A stretch of 64,000 nucleotides of DNA from Chitinophaga alhagiae (GTDB lineage Bacteria; Bacteroidota; Bacteroidia; Chitinophagales; Chitinophagaceae). This document shows, in pieces, positions 9,633 to 18,723 of the stretch. A model generated the notes under the pieces. The model did no database searches and had not been told where the DNA came from. It was given only the letters and a program-made list of their open reading frames with translations. The stretch covers positions 1,922,001-1,986,000 of the forward strand of contig NZ_QXMH01000001.1 in NCBI RefSeq assembly GCF_003568665.1. The letters are read 5' to 3'. A program made the translations under genes and the position numbers. Numbering within the stretch: the stretch's first letter is position 1; each line of letters opens with the position of its first letter.

Positions 9633-9761
9633 ACCCTCCCGTCTCAATATTGATACCAGCGGTACGGCTGTGCCAGCAGCGTTGCCTGGATGCGGCCTCC
9701 CTGCAAAAGCCGCAGGCCGCCGCTTCCCCAAGCCGGAAATAATGCATTACTTTACATTGTA

Positions 9762-10883
9762 ATGCATAGTTTGTATTCCATACTGGGCGTAAGCGAACAA
9801 GCCACGGAGCAGCAGATTAAAGCGGCATTCAGGAAGTTGTGCATGCAATACCACCCGGACAAAACGGGGGGTAACAAGGCGCTGGAAGAGAAATTCAGGC
9901 AGGTGCTGGCGGCTTACGAAGTATTGGGCAATCCTGACCGCAAACGCAGTTATGACCAGCGGCTGGCCTGGCAGCGTACTTCACCCACGGCATCTACCGC
10001 CGGCCATACACAACAGCGAACGTATTACCAGCCACCGCCGCAACAGGGCGGCCGTTCGTACTCCTTTCAGGTGAACATACAGGTAACGGGCCGCCTGCCC
10101 AAAAAAGCCATGTGGGTCACCGCCGCCGTGTTGCTGGCCTTCTTTACGCTGCTGTACTTTTTCGGGCCCAAACCAAAGCCGTATTTCCCCGAAGAGGTAC
10201 CGGAAACGCAGGTGGAACTGCCGCCCATTGCCTCAGGCCTGTTTCCCCAGGTGGCAGACCCCAACCCTATGCTGGTTATACCGGGCCAGGGAGAGCAGCG
10301 GCTAAAGGACTTCCTGGCGGGTGGAGATACCACGCATACCTTCCTGCACATGGACAACGATGAGGTGCCTGAACTGGTAGCGGGCAGCTACCTGTTTGCG
10401 GAGAAAGCGGGCAGGTATCACCTCGTTTTCCATTACGATGGTGCCATGTACGTGCAGCACAACCGGTTGTACCTGTACTTTAACGACCTGGTGGGAACAT
10501 ACCGCAGCTGCTATGGCTGCTCGGTGAAAAACTTGCCTAATGACGAGCCTATTGCGGAAATACGCCTGATCTATGACGGCGGGCGGGTGATATTTCCCGG
10601 GCCGGACAAATACCGCAGCATTGCCATTCTCGAAAACCTGCGCTACCTTTTTGACAGGGGCGTACCCCCGCCGGATGCCTCCGGTCAGGATGATGGTACG
10701 CGCAAGGAACTGCTGCGGCACTTCATTGCGTTCCATTTCAACCAGCGGAACGGGCGGCTCACCCGTGACCTCTTTGAGAAGCTCTACGATGCAAATGATA
10801 AAGACACGGTATGGGCAGACCTGGCGGGCATGATAGACCTGCTGCAAAAAAGAATAACCTCCGCCGCTGCGCCTGCGCAGTAA
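9762..10883 (+). CDS. J-domain protein with one transmembrane segment
   Basis: 373 residues. An N-terminal J domain (1-67) contains the Hsp70-stimulating HPD at 31-33 in QYHPDKTGG. A Gln/Pro-rich linker and a single membrane helix (about 117-134) follow, then a C-terminal region of about 235 residues with no recognised domain. It lacks the G/F region and zinc fingers of true DnaJ, so it is a specialised, membrane-anchored co-chaperone; the partner Hsp70 is presumably the cell's DnaK. The start is the ATG at 9762, immediately before the conserved J domain; the open frame upstream is unrelated. It is convergent with the tRNA gene. Confidence 0.8.
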   Translation: MHSLYSILGVSEQATEQQIKAAFRKLCMQYHPDKTGGNKALEEKFRQVLAAYEVLGNPDRKRSYDQRLAWQRTSPTASTAGHTQQRTYYQPPPQQGGRSYSFQVNIQVTGRLPKKAMWVTAAVLLAFFTLLYFFGPKPKPYFPEEVPETQVELPPIASGLFPQVADPNPMLVIPGQGEQRLKDFLAGGDTTHTFLHMDNDEVPELVAGSYLFAEKAGRYHLVFHYDGAMYVQHNRLYLYFNDLVGTYRSCYGCSVKNLPNDEPIAEIRLIYDGGRVIFPGPDKYRSIAILENLRYLFDRGVPPPDASGQDDGTRKELLRHFIAFHFNQRNGRLTRDLFEKLYDANDKDTVWADLAGMIDLLQKRITSAAAPAQ

Positions 10884-10899
10884 CGAAGGTTATTGTTTG

Positions 10900-10973
10900 A
10901 GCCACCCATCGGGATCGAACCGACGACCTGTTATTTACGAAACAACCGCTCTGACCAGCTGAGCTAGGGTGGC
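10900..10973 (-). tRNA. tRNA-Thr (anticodon CGT)
   Basis: Read on the minus strand, a cloverleaf folds: acceptor GCCACCC/GGGTGGC, D arm with AGCTCAGCTGGTCAGAGC, anticodon stem GTTGT/ATAAC with loop TTCGTAA giving anticodon CGT, and T arm with GGTTCGATCCC. 74 bases including the discriminator; CCA is not encoded. It decodes ACG threonine codons and sits just downstream (in transcription order) of obg. Confidence 0.95.
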
Positions 10974-10993
10974 AGCCGTACAAAAATAATAAT

Positions 10994-12007
10994 CTATTCG
11001 TTTTCTTCCGCAGAATTTACCGCTGAATTGAGCGTTTCCCACAGCAGGTCTTTCAGCTCCTGCAAACCAGACTGGGTAATGGCGCTGATGAACACATGGG
11101 GCACGTTTTCCGGCAGCTCTGCCGCAATGGCCTCCTTCAGCTCATCGTCCAGCATATCGCTTTTGCTGATGGCTATGAGAAACTGTTTGTCCAGCATTTC
11201 CGGGTTGTACTGTTCCAGCTCGTTCACCAGTATGGCAAATTCCCTGCGGTGGTCTTCACTGTCTGCCGGTATCACAAACAGCAGCACGGCGTTGCGTTCT
11301 ATGTGCCGCAAAAAGCGGTGGCCGAGGCCCTTGCCTTCATGCGCGCCTTCTATGATGCCCGGCAGGTCCGCCACGCAAAAAGAGCGGTCGTCGCGGTACT
11401 GCACCATGCCCAGTTGGGGTGTTAGCGTAGTGAACGCGTAATTGGCAATTTTGGGCTTGGCGGCGGTGATGGAAGAAAGCAGGGTAGACTTGCCGGCATT
11501 GGGGAAGCCTACCAGCCCAACATCCGCCAGCACCTTCAGCTCCAGCAGCTTCCAGCCTTCCTGGCCGGGCTCGCCGGGTTGGGCGTATTCGGGGGCCTGG
11601 TTGGTGGGGCTTTTAAAATAGGCATTGCCGCGGCCGCCCTGGCCGCCGGGCATAAAAATGACCTCTTCCCCTTCCTGCATCACTTCCGCCTCTATTTCGC
11701 CGGTCTCCTCGTCACGTACAATAGTGCCGAGCGGTACTTCTATCACAATGTCCTTGCCCTGGGCGCCGGTGCAGTTGTCACCGCTGCCGTTCTCCCCGTT
11801 TTCGGCAATTACGTTCTTGTACCAGCGCAGGTGCAACAGCGTCCACAACTGTTGGTTGCCGCGGAGCATGATGTGCCCGCCGCGGCCGCCGTCTCCGCCG
11901 TCAGGCCCGGCCATGGCCTTGAACTTGGTACGCATGAAGTGCCGGCTGCCGGCGCCGCCGTGGCCTGACTTGCAGTATACCCGTATGTAGTCAACAAAAT
12001 TCTCCAT
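10994..12007 (-). CDS. obg: GTPase Obg/CgtA
   Basis: 337-residue ribosome-assembly GTPase. The glycine-rich Obg fold occupies residues 1-158 ([23 protein letters not shown]). The G domain follows with [11 protein letters not shown], the G3 motif [16 protein letters not shown] and ISKSDM. The C terminus ends after the G domain, without the OCT domain found in Firmicutes. It lies downstream of adk on the same strand, but a hairpin terminator between them suggests partial uncoupling. The ATG at 12007 is the family start. Confidence 0.98.
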   Translation of the reverse strand: MENFVDYIRVYCKSGHGGAGSRHFMRTKFKAMAGPDGGDGGRGGHIMLRGNQQLWTLLHLRWYKNVIAENGENGSGDNCTGAQGKDIVIEVPLGTIVRDEETGEIEAEVMQEGEEVIFMPGGQGGRGNAYFKSPTNQAPEYAQPGEPGQEGWKLLELKVLADVGLVGFPNAGKSTLLSSITAAKPKIANYAFTTLTPQLGMVQYRDDRSFCVADLPGIIEGAHEGKGLGHRFLRHIERNAVLLFVIPADSEDHRREFAILVNELEQYNPEMLDKQFLIAISKSDMLDDELKEAIAAELPENVPHVFISAITQSGLQELKDLLWETLNSAVNSAEENE

Positions 12008-12043
12008 ATCTCGCTATGCCCTGTTAAAGGGGTTAAATGCAAA

Positions 12044-12084
12044 ACGCAAAGATCGTAAAGTTTAGCTTTACCTGATCTTTGCGT
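12044..12084 (-). terminator. Terminator between adk and obg
   Basis: Long interrupted hairpin: ACGCAAAGATC pairs with GATCTTTGCGT, with an inner GTAAAG/CTTTAC stem and a 5-base loop. On the minus strand it is followed by TTT, so it can end adk transcription. The tract is short, so read-through into obg is possible. Confidence 0.6.
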
Positions 12085-12113
12085 CTGCAATATGTTTGGA
12101 AGGCCCGCGGGCG

Positions 12114-12701
12114 TTATACCCGTTCGCCAATCAATTCATCCAGCTCTTTGGACAGCAGTTCAAAAGTAGCTTCTATAGAACCATCGCCCTTCACCCTTTT
12201 CAACTTGCCAAATTTGGCATAGTGATCGGCCACAGGAGCGGTTTTATTATGATATTCCACAATGCGGTTCTTTACAATGGCCTCATTGGCGTCATCCGGG
12301 CGGCCGGAAGTTTTGCCACGGTCCAGCAGGCGGCGTATCAGCTCGTCTTCCGGCACTTCCAGGCTCAATACCACGGAAATGGGGGCCTTTTTCAGGGTCA
12401 GCAGCTTGTCAAGCGCTTCCGCCTGGGCCGTATTGCGGGGGAACCCGTCAAATATGAAGCCGCGGGCTTCGGGGTTAGCGTCCAGCATGGAGCTGATCAT
12501 CCCTATCACTACCTCGTCAGGCACCAGTATACCCTGGTTCATGAATTTCTGCGCTTCAAGGCCCAAAGGCGTGCTTTCCGCAATCTCCTTACGCAGCAGA
12601 TCGCCTGTAGAGAGGTGGAGCAAACCGTATTTCTCAATAATGTTGGCGCTCTGGGTACCCTTTCCGCTTCCTGGAGGGCCAAATAAAATCAAATTGACCA
12701 T
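12114..12701 (-). CDS. adk: Adenylate kinase
   Basis: 195-residue enzyme interconverting ATP + AMP and 2 ADP. The P-loop GPPGSGKGTQ begins at residue 8, followed by HLSTGDLLR, the AMP-site motif GFPRNTAQAEALD and the short-LID region LLDRGKTSGRPDD. The LID has no zinc cysteines, the short form common in Bacteroidota. The TATCTTTG box about 60 bases upstream is its likely promoter. Start at ATG 12701 directly before the conserved VNLILFGPPG. Confidence 0.98.
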   Translation of the reverse strand: MVNLILFGPPGSGKGTQSANIIEKYGLLHLSTGDLLRKEIAESTPLGLEAQKFMNQGILVPDEVVIGMISSMLDANPEARGFIFDGFPRNTAQAEALDKLLTLKKAPISVVLSLEVPEDELIRRLLDRGKTSGRPDDANEAIVKNRIVEYHNKTAPVADHYAKFGKLKRVKGDGSIEATFELLSKELDELIGERV

Positions 12702-12760
12702 GTTCTATGATAATGATTCGTAAAACAGGCAACGGGGCCTGTGTGTTAAACCGTAAGGTA

Positions 12761-12768
12761 CAAAGATA
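12761..12768 (-). promoter_or_regulatory. Bacteroidota -7 box for adk
   Basis: Minus-strand TATCTTTG matches TAnnTTTG; leader of about 55 bases to the adk ATG. The rest of the interval up to 12985 is AT-rich, with no other feature seen except a near-consensus TAATTTTTG at 12964. Confidence 0.5.
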
Positions 12769-12985
12769 ACAAACAATTGAATGTATTGGTAATTAAAATT
12801 AAGATTGATGAAATACTGTAAAAGAATAATGGAAAATAATAAATATAATTCAACAAATAAAGGGAATTAATAGACGAATTAAAAAGGCCTATTGCAACAT
12901 CACAACGAGGGCCATTCACATATAGAACATTTGCAATGTGTTGAGAGGCAAACTATTCCAGTAGTAATTTTTGTATGTTTATAAA

Positions 12986-15979
12986 ATGATGAGGAAGTAT
13001 TTATTCGCATTAGGGCTTATAGGCCTTATACTCCCGGTTAACGGACAATCCATACAACAAAAGAAGCCTTCACGTACAGGAAAAACAACCACCCTTCAGC
13101 AACAACCCAAAACAGCGGCAGATCGCTGGGCAGACAGTGTGTTCCTTTCCCTTTCGTACGAAGAGCGGATTGCGCAGCTGATCATGATACGCGTACACTC
13201 CAACCTGGGCGCAGAACACGTGGCATCCGTGATCCGGGACATCAGGAACAACAAGGTGGGCGGCCTGGTCACTTTCCAGGGCGGCCCGGTAAGGCAGGCC
13301 AACCTGGTGAACACCTACCAGTCTATCAGCAAAACGCCGTTGCTGGTGGCGGTAGACGGGGAGTGGGGCCTGGGCATGCGCTTTGTAGACAGCGTGATGG
13401 CCTTTCCGCGCAACCTCATGCTGGGGGCCGTGCAAGACAGCCTGCTCATTTACCAGGTGGGCAAGGCCATTGGCGAGCAATGCCGCCGCATGGGCATTCA
13501 ATATAATTTTGCGCCGGTGCTGGACGTGAACAACAACCCCAATAACCCGGTGATCAACGACCGCTCTTTCGGGGAAGACAAATACCAGGTGGCGCGCCTC
13601 GGCGTAGCCATGATCAAGGGCATGCAAGACGTGGGGATTATGGCCTGCGCCAAACACTTTCCCGGGCATGGGGATACGGACGTAGACTCCCATTATGACC
13701 TTCCTTCCATCAACAAATCCCTCAGCGACCTGGACTCGCTGGAGCTGTATCCCTTCCGCCGGGCCATTGAAGCGGGTGTGGGCTCCATCATGATAGCCCA
13801 CCTGTACGTGCCCGCCATAGATAATAAAGCCAACACGCCTACTTCCATTTCCTATAAAACGGTTACCAACCTGTTGCAGAAAGACCTTGGTTTTGACGGC
13901 CTGATAGTAACGGACGCACTGGAAATGAAAGGCATTTCAAAATATTATACCAACGGGCAGGAGTCCTTGCGGAGCCTGCTGGCGGGCAACGACCTGATGG
14001 AACTTCCTTCCACCGCCAGGGGCAGCATTAACGCCATTGCCCAGGCTATCAAAAAAGGGACTATCAGCAGGGAAGAAGTATACCGCCGCGTAAAGAAAGT
14101 GCTGCGGGCCAAGTACGAGCTGGGCCTGGCCAACCTCAAGCCCATAGACCCGGTGAATATTACGGAAGACCTCAACAAGGCGGTGCTGCCTTTACGTAAA
14201 CGCATATCAGAAAGCGCCATTACCGTACTGAAGAATGATAACCACCTGCTGCCCATGCCGGCCGGCAAAAAACTGGCGGTGCTGGCCGTGGGGGTAGATG
14301 GCGGTAACAATACTTTTGTGGAAGCGGTAAAGGAATACCGGCCTGACGCAGACGCTTATGTGTTTTCTTCCCGGCAATCAGAGGCTGGTGTTGCGGCCAT
14401 GGTGAAACGCCTGAAAACAGAGTACCAGGCCGTGATCATTGCCGTGCAGAACTACAGCCGCCGCCCGGCTAACAATTATGGCATATCCCGCGCGGAAAGG
14501 GCCGTTATCAACCAGGTGCAGGAAGAAATGCCCGCGGTAACGGTGGCCTTCGGCAACCCGTACGCCATCCGCTATTTCTGCGATGCGCCTACGGTTGTGG
14601 CGGCGTACGAAGATGACAGCATTACCCACCGCGCTGCGGCAGATGTGATCTTCGGCAAGCTGGAGCCCAAAGGCAAACTGCCTGTTACCGTATGCAACAA
14701 CTTCAAGTTCGGGATGGGCCTTACTTCCATTATTCCGCCCGCATTGCCGCACAAGCCTCAACTGGAGGCCGTGGCGCCGGAAACAGAGGGCATGAGCTCA
14801 CAGGTGCTGCTGCGCCTGGATTCGCTGGCTTATGACATGATGAACCAGGGCGCCGCCCCCGGCTGCCAGATACTGGCCCTGCGCAATGGCAAACAGGTAT
14901 ACCATAAAAATTTCGGGTATTACGATTACAGCCAGCAGGAACAGGTAACAGACAGTTCCGTATATGACCTGGCCTCTGTTACGAAGATCTGCGCCACCAC
15001 CATTTCCATCATGCGGCTGTACGATGAAGGCAAACTGCAGCTAGATGCCACGCTGGGCACTTACCTGCCTTTTGTACGCGGCTCTGACAAGGAGAAGCTG
15101 CGCATCCGCGATATACTGCTGCACCAGGCCGGCCTGGTGGCCTGGATACCTTTTTACAGGGAAACCCTGTATGAGAACGGCTGGCCTGACACGCTGCTGT
15201 ACCGGCCGGAGCAGGATTCCCTGCATACCCTGCGGGTAGCGGAGAACATGTATATGCGGCCTACTTATGTAGACACCATGTTCCGCAGCATACTGGACAG
15301 CCGTTTGCTCCCTCCTGGCCGCCAGTATATTTACAGCGATAACGATTTTATTTTTCTCGGTAAAATAGTGGAAGCCCTCACCGGCAAACGGCTTGACGCC
15401 TATGTGCGCGAAACCTTCTATGAGCCGCTCGGCCTTGTTACCACCGGGTTCGAACCACGCAGCCGGCTGCAGCTGTCTCAGCTGGTACCCACCGAGTTCG
15501 AGAACAACTTCAGGGTGCAATGGATACGCGGTGATGTGCATGACCCCGGCGCCGCCATGTTTGGCGGGGTGGCGGGCCACGCAGGGCTTTTCTCGAACGC
15601 TACAGACCTGGGCGTACTGGCCCAGATGCTGGCCAACGGCGGCTCCTATAACGGGCACGAGTATATTAAGCCAGAGACCATCCAGCTGTTTTCTTCCTAC
15701 GGCAGCAGCATCAGCCGCCGCGGCCTCGGGTTTGACAAACCGGAGAAGGAAAAAGACAAAGACCCCCGCAAAGATCCTTACCCCGCCAAAAGCGCATCCC
15801 CGCTTACGTATGGGCACACAGGCTTTACCGGTACCTGCGTATGGATAGACCCGCAGTACAACCTGGTGTTCATTTACCTCAGCAACCGGGTATGCCCCAA
15901 CGGCGGCGCCAACACCAAAATATCAAGCCTCAATGTTCGCGGCAATATGATGGAGACCTTGTATGACGCCATGTTGTAA
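12986..15979 (+). CDS. GH3 glycosidase fused to serine beta-lactamase-like hydrolase
   Basis: 997-residue secreted or periplasmic protein. A signal peptide (MRKYLFALGLIGLILPVNG) leads into a GH3 N-terminal barrel with the NagZ-type motif KHFPGHGDTDVDSH (about 221), so beta-N-acetylhexosaminidase activity is likely. A GH3 C-terminal-type domain follows (about 410-580). The last 390 residues are a class-C beta-lactamase/penicillin-binding fold: SVTK (about 663), YSDND (about 783) and HTG (about 944). The fusion is known in Bacteroidota and suggests peptidoglycan fragment recycling outside the cytoplasm. The start was put at the second Met (12986); an upstream ATG at 12971 would add five residues but overlaps a promoter-like TAATTTTTG. 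Confidence 0.9.
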   Translation: MMRKYLFALGLIGLILPVNGQSIQQKKPSRTGKTTTLQQQPKTAADRWADSVFLSLSYEERIAQLIMIRVHSNLGAEHVASVIRDIRNNKVGGLVTFQGGPVRQANLVNTYQSISKTPLLVAVDGEWGLGMRFVDSVMAFPRNLMLGAVQDSLLIYQVGKAIGEQCRRMGIQYNFAPVLDVNNNPNNPVINDRSFGEDKYQVARLGVAMIKGMQDVGIMACAKHFPGHGDTDVDSHYDLPSINKSLSDLDSLELYPFRRAIEAGVGSIMIAHLYVPAIDNKANTPTSISYKTVTNLLQKDLGFDGLIVTDALEMKGISKYYTNGQESLRSLLAGNDLMELPSTARGSINAIAQAIKKGTISREEVYRRVKKVLRAKYELGLANLKPIDPVNITEDLNKAVLPLRKRISESAITVLKNDNHLLPMPAGKKLAVLAVGVDGGNNTFVEAVKEYRPDADAYVFSSRQSEAGVAAMVKRLKTEYQAVIIAVQNYSRRPANNYGISRAERAVINQVQEEMPAVTVAFGNPYAIRYFCDAPTVVAAYEDDSITHRAAADVIFGKLEPKGKLPVTVCNNFKFGMGLTSIIPPALPHKPQLEAVAPETEGMSSQVLLRLDSLAYDMMNQGAAPGCQILALRNGKQVYHKNFGYYDYSQQEQVTDSSVYDLASVTKICATTISIMRLYDEGKLQLDATLGTYLPFVRGSDKEKLRIRDILLHQAGLVAWIPFYRETLYENGWPDTLLYRPEQDSLHTLRVAENMYMRPTYVDTMFRSILDSRLLPPGRQYIYSDNDFIFLGKIVEALTGKRLDAYVRETFYEPLGLVTTGFEPRSRLQLSQLVPTEFENNFRVQWIRGDVHDPGAAMFGGVAGHAGLFSNATDLGVLAQMLANGGSYNGHEYIKPETIQLFSSYGSSISRRGLGFDKPEKEKDKDPRKDPYPAKSASPLTYGHTGFTGTCVWIDPQYNLVFIYLSNRVCPNGGANTKISSLNVRGNMMETLYDAML

Positions 15980-16001
15980 CAAGCGGCAAATTAGATTGTG
16001 T

Positions 16002-16038
16002 AACAGCCGGCCTGCACCAGGCCGGCTGTTGTGTTTTT
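16002..16038 (+). terminator. Terminator of the GH3/beta-lactamase gene
   Basis: Perfect 12-bp stem AACAGCCGGCCT/AGGCCGGCTGTT with a short loop, then GTGTTTTT, 22 bases after the stop codon. Confidence 0.9.
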
Positions 16039-16097
16039 GCATGCAGCTTTTGCAGAACCTGTATGCCGCGTACAATCGGTTTTGCCGGATCTTGGGC

Positions 16098-16128
16098 AAA
16101 AAAAGAGTGCATGCCCGCCGGCATGCAC
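16098..16128 (-). terminator. Terminator of the small secreted protein gene
   Basis: On the minus strand GTGCATGC/GCATGCAC (8 bp, 6-base loop) is followed by TCTTTTTTT, 27 bases past the stop of the gene at 16155. Confidence 0.88.
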
Positions 16129-16154
16129 CTCCAGTCTTTTCTCAGACACAGGGC

Positions 16155-16619
16155 CTAGTCAAGTGAAACCACACGGCTCACCTGCATTTGCGTTCTGATG
16201 TCTACGGCCTTCTCCAGTTTATTTTTACCGTTCCGTACTTCAAATGTGTAAGCGCCATCCTCCAGGTTCTCGAGGTTATAACGGGCAACAAACCTTGGTG
16301 AATCGGCCTGCAGGTCTTCTTTATGCAGGGTGTTGTTGTTGCTGTCCTTGATGTACAGCGTGAGTTTGTCCATAGCTGGGTTGTCAATGAACACCAGGAA
16401 GCGGAGGGCGGCGTCTGCATCCTGCCGGATGTTCATTTTACATCCTCTTAATGTCATGGCATTTTTTTCTTCAATGGCTGCGTGGGTCTTAGGGCTTTCT
16501 TTACGGGTTCCGGCATAGGCTAAGGCGTCATTTTGCGCGGAGGCTTGCAGGGAGCAGCCTAAAACAATGGCAGCAGCGGTAAGAATTTGTTTTGGTGAGA
16601 AAACAAAGCTCTGTTTCAT
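16155..16619 (-). CDS. Small secreted protein of unknown function
   Basis: 154 residues with a clear signal peptide (hydrophobic stretch about 11-27, cleavage likely after SASAQ at about 29). The mature part has one Cys in RGCKMNI and a beta-rich pattern (LRFLVFIDNPAMDKL, YTFEVRNG) that looks like an Ig/fibronectin-type sandwich. It could be a small extracytoplasmic beta-sandwich protein, but no family was recognised. It has its own terminator and stands alone between the GH3 fusion and the susD/susC pair. Function is unknown. Confidence 0.75.
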   Translation of the reverse strand: MKQSFVFSPKQILTAAAIVLGCSLQASAQNDALAYAGTRKESPKTHAAIEEKNAMTLRGCKMNIRQDADAALRFLVFIDNPAMDKLTLYIKDSNNNTLHKEDLQADSPRFVARYNLENLEDGAYTFEVRNGKNKLEKAVDIRTQMQVSRVVSLD

Positions 16620-16906
16620 GATGGTTTTTTTAAATAGTTAACTTGTTGTACTGATCTTTAAACTGGTACAAAGCTCCGGGTCTGGCGTTAATTCAACATT
16701 AAAGGCGCATTAAGTAAATATGAGCAGATGGTTGCCTTAATGTTACGGGTGCATATTTATCCGGTGGAATAATGCTTAAGCTGTTTGTCTTGGTTTTGGG
16801 ATGTTAATCACATGTTAACCGGGAATCGAATGTACGATTTATGGACATTCAACGGCCAAATGGCACGGGATTTTTTTTAAATGGATAAGTGTATGTTTTA
16901 CATAAA
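16620..16906. other. Intergenic region upstream of the small secreted gene
   Basis: AT-rich 287-base stretch. No ORF, tRNA-like fold or exact TAnnTTTG box in the needed direction was found. A sequence TGGCACGGGATTTTT near 16862 resembles a -24/-12 site on the plus strand, but no plus-strand gene follows. Confidence 0.4.
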
Positions 16907-16940
16907 CCCTGCCCACACACATGTTTGTGTGCGGGCAGGG
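16907..16940 (-). terminator. Hairpin after susD-like gene
   Basis: CCCTGCCC/GGGCAGGG stem extended by ACACAC/GTGTG pairing; on the minus strand it is followed by TTTATG, a weak U tract, 13 bases past the stop codon. Confidence 0.6.
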
Positions 16941-16952
16941 TGGTGGCGGGAA

Positions 16953-18710
16953 TCAGTAGCCCGGGTTGGGCGTCATTTTACTGTTCCTGCGGATCTCTTC
17001 CGCCATGATTGGCAGTAGATAATGCTTCCTGGTGAACTTTCTTTCCTGAACGCCATTTGTTAATACTTTGTAAGTATACAGCAGGGTATCCGGGTTCAGC
17101 TTGCCATAAATTTCAATGGCTTTGGCGGGACCGCTGAACACGGTTTCAGCAATCAGCCAGCGCCGCGCGTCAAAGTAACGGTGTTCTTCAAACGCCAGCT
17201 CGTACCGGCGCTCGTACCGGTACATTCTTTCCAGCTCGGCGCCGGTAACGGATGTGCCGAGGGCGGGCATGCCGCCGCGGGTGCGCACTTCGTTAATAAT
17301 AGTACGGGCTTCTCCTTCCTCGCCCAGCTCCATGGAGGCCTCCGCATAGTTGAGCAGTATTTCCGCGTAGCGGAAGAAAGGCCAGGACTGGTCTCCGCGG
17401 AAGAACTGTGCGTCCAGGTTGATGTCCATGAACTTGCGCAGGTAGTAGCCGGTATAGCTGCCATTCCAGTTTTCAATAGGGCCCTGGCGGGTATCCAGCC
17501 CGTTCACCACTTCTATATTGGCTCCATTCCTCTTTTCGTACCTGCCGGTCTGGATAACGCCTACGGGGTCCAGCCCCACCGCATCGCTGGGGCGCTTTTT
17601 CCATTTAACGCCGTTGTACAGAATGGTGGCGTAAAACCGTGGGTCGCGCTTCTCATAAGGCTTGGCGGCCATGGCGGGGTTGGCCCAGCTGAAGTCTGTA
17701 CCATCTTCCATCTGGTAACCTTCCACAAAGTTTTCCAGCGGCACATTGCCTCCCCAGTTGTGGTACCCGTTGGGCCCGTTGTAAAGATCGTGGCTGGTAC
17801 CCAGCTGCTGCTTGTTAAAATACTTGCAGAAGATGATCTCCGAATTGTTTTTGTCAAGGAACACCCGGGTGTAGTTGTCTACAGCCGAAGCGGTGGGTTT
17901 ATACAGCGCAAAGGCCCCGGTGTTCATCAGCTCCAGCGCCGCGGCTTTGGCCTTTTGCCAGCGCGCGGTGCGGGCTGCCTGGTCTACCTGCACATACCCC
18001 CATTCAGGATTGTTGGTATTGCCGCCCCGGTTGAACAGGTCGCTGGCGGCATAGAGCAGCATGCGTGATTTGAGGGCCATGGCGGCAAAGCGGGTGGCAC
18101 GGCCTGTATTGTCCCGGTCATGTGCCTCCGGGAGCAGGGCCATGGCGCTGTCGCACTCGTCTACAATGTATTGCACGCACTCTTCAAAGCTGTTGCGCGG
18201 TATCAGCATGGCTTCTCCGTCTGTGAGCTTGAATATCTGCTTCACCAGCGGTACGCCGCCCCAGTACTTTACGAGCATGTGGTAAAAGTAGGCACGCAAA
18301 AAATGCACTTCGCCGGTGAGGCGCTTGCGCTGTTCCGCAGAGAGGTCTTTGGCGGAGCCCACCATCTCAAAAAAGATGTTGCAGTTGCGGATGGCCTTGT
18401 AATGCTTGTCCCATTCCCCGAAGAGGTTGAGGGCGCCAAGGTCTTCAGGGCTCATGGCTTCCGTTACGGAAGTGGTGGTGCCGTAGTTGTGAATAAAACG
18501 GGCCTCGTCTGTCATGGAGGCCAGCATCACCTCATTGAACCCATGCCGCATTTTTGGATAGAGGTCGTTTACATAAGCCTGTACCAGGTTCGGGTCACGC
18601 CACACATCTTCTTCCATATATTCCGTCAGCGGTTTTTTCTCCAACAGGTCTTTATTACAGGCCATGGTACACACAACGGTGAGCAGCAGTATATTGATGA
18701 TCGTTTTCAT
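16953..18710 (-). CDS. SusD/RagB-family nutrient-binding lipoprotein
   Basis: 585-residue surface lipoprotein that caps its SusC partner and binds glycans or other oligomers. A lipoprotein signal MKTIINILLLTVVCTMAC gives the acylated Cys, followed by NKDLLEKKPLTEY, a characteristic SusD beginning. TPR-like helices and the C-terminal motif RYERRYELAFEEHRYFDARRW (read as YERRYELAFE and RYFDARRW) are typical. The start at 18710 was chosen over an in-frame 18737 because the latter overlaps susC. It lies 13 bases after the susC stop, the standard order susC-susD. The substrate cannot be inferred because no polysaccharide-degrading gene is adjacent. Confidence 0.95.
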   Translation of the reverse strand: MKTIINILLLTVVCTMACNKDLLEKKPLTEYMEEDVWRDPNLVQAYVNDLYPKMRHGFNEVMLASMTDEARFIHNYGTTTSVTEAMSPEDLGALNLFGEWDKHYKAIRNCNIFFEMVGSAKDLSAEQRKRLTGEVHFLRAYFYHMLVKYWGGVPLVKQIFKLTDGEAMLIPRNSFEECVQYIVDECDSAMALLPEAHDRDNTGRATRFAAMALKSRMLLYAASDLFNRGGNTNNPEWGYVQVDQAARTARWQKAKAAALELMNTGAFALYKPTASAVDNYTRVFLDKNNSEIIFCKYFNKQQLGTSHDLYNGPNGYHNWGGNVPLENFVEGYQMEDGTDFSWANPAMAAKPYEKRDPRFYATILYNGVKWKKRPSDAVGLDPVGVIQTGRYEKRNGANIEVVNGLDTRQGPIENWNGSYTGYYLRKFMDINLDAQFFRGDQSWPFFRYAEILLNYAEASMELGEEGEARTIINEVRTRGGMPALGTSVTGAELERMYRYERRYELAFEEHRYFDARRWLIAETVFSGPAKAIEIYGKLNPDTLLYTYKVLTNGVQERKFTRKHYLLPIMAEEIRRNSKMTPNPGY

Positions 18711-18723
18711 AGCATTGATTTTT

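Noticed and set aside
16856..16875. Sigma-54-like TGGCAC-N5-TTTT
   Set aside because: On the plus strand with no plus-strand gene downstream; the -12 element lacks GC.
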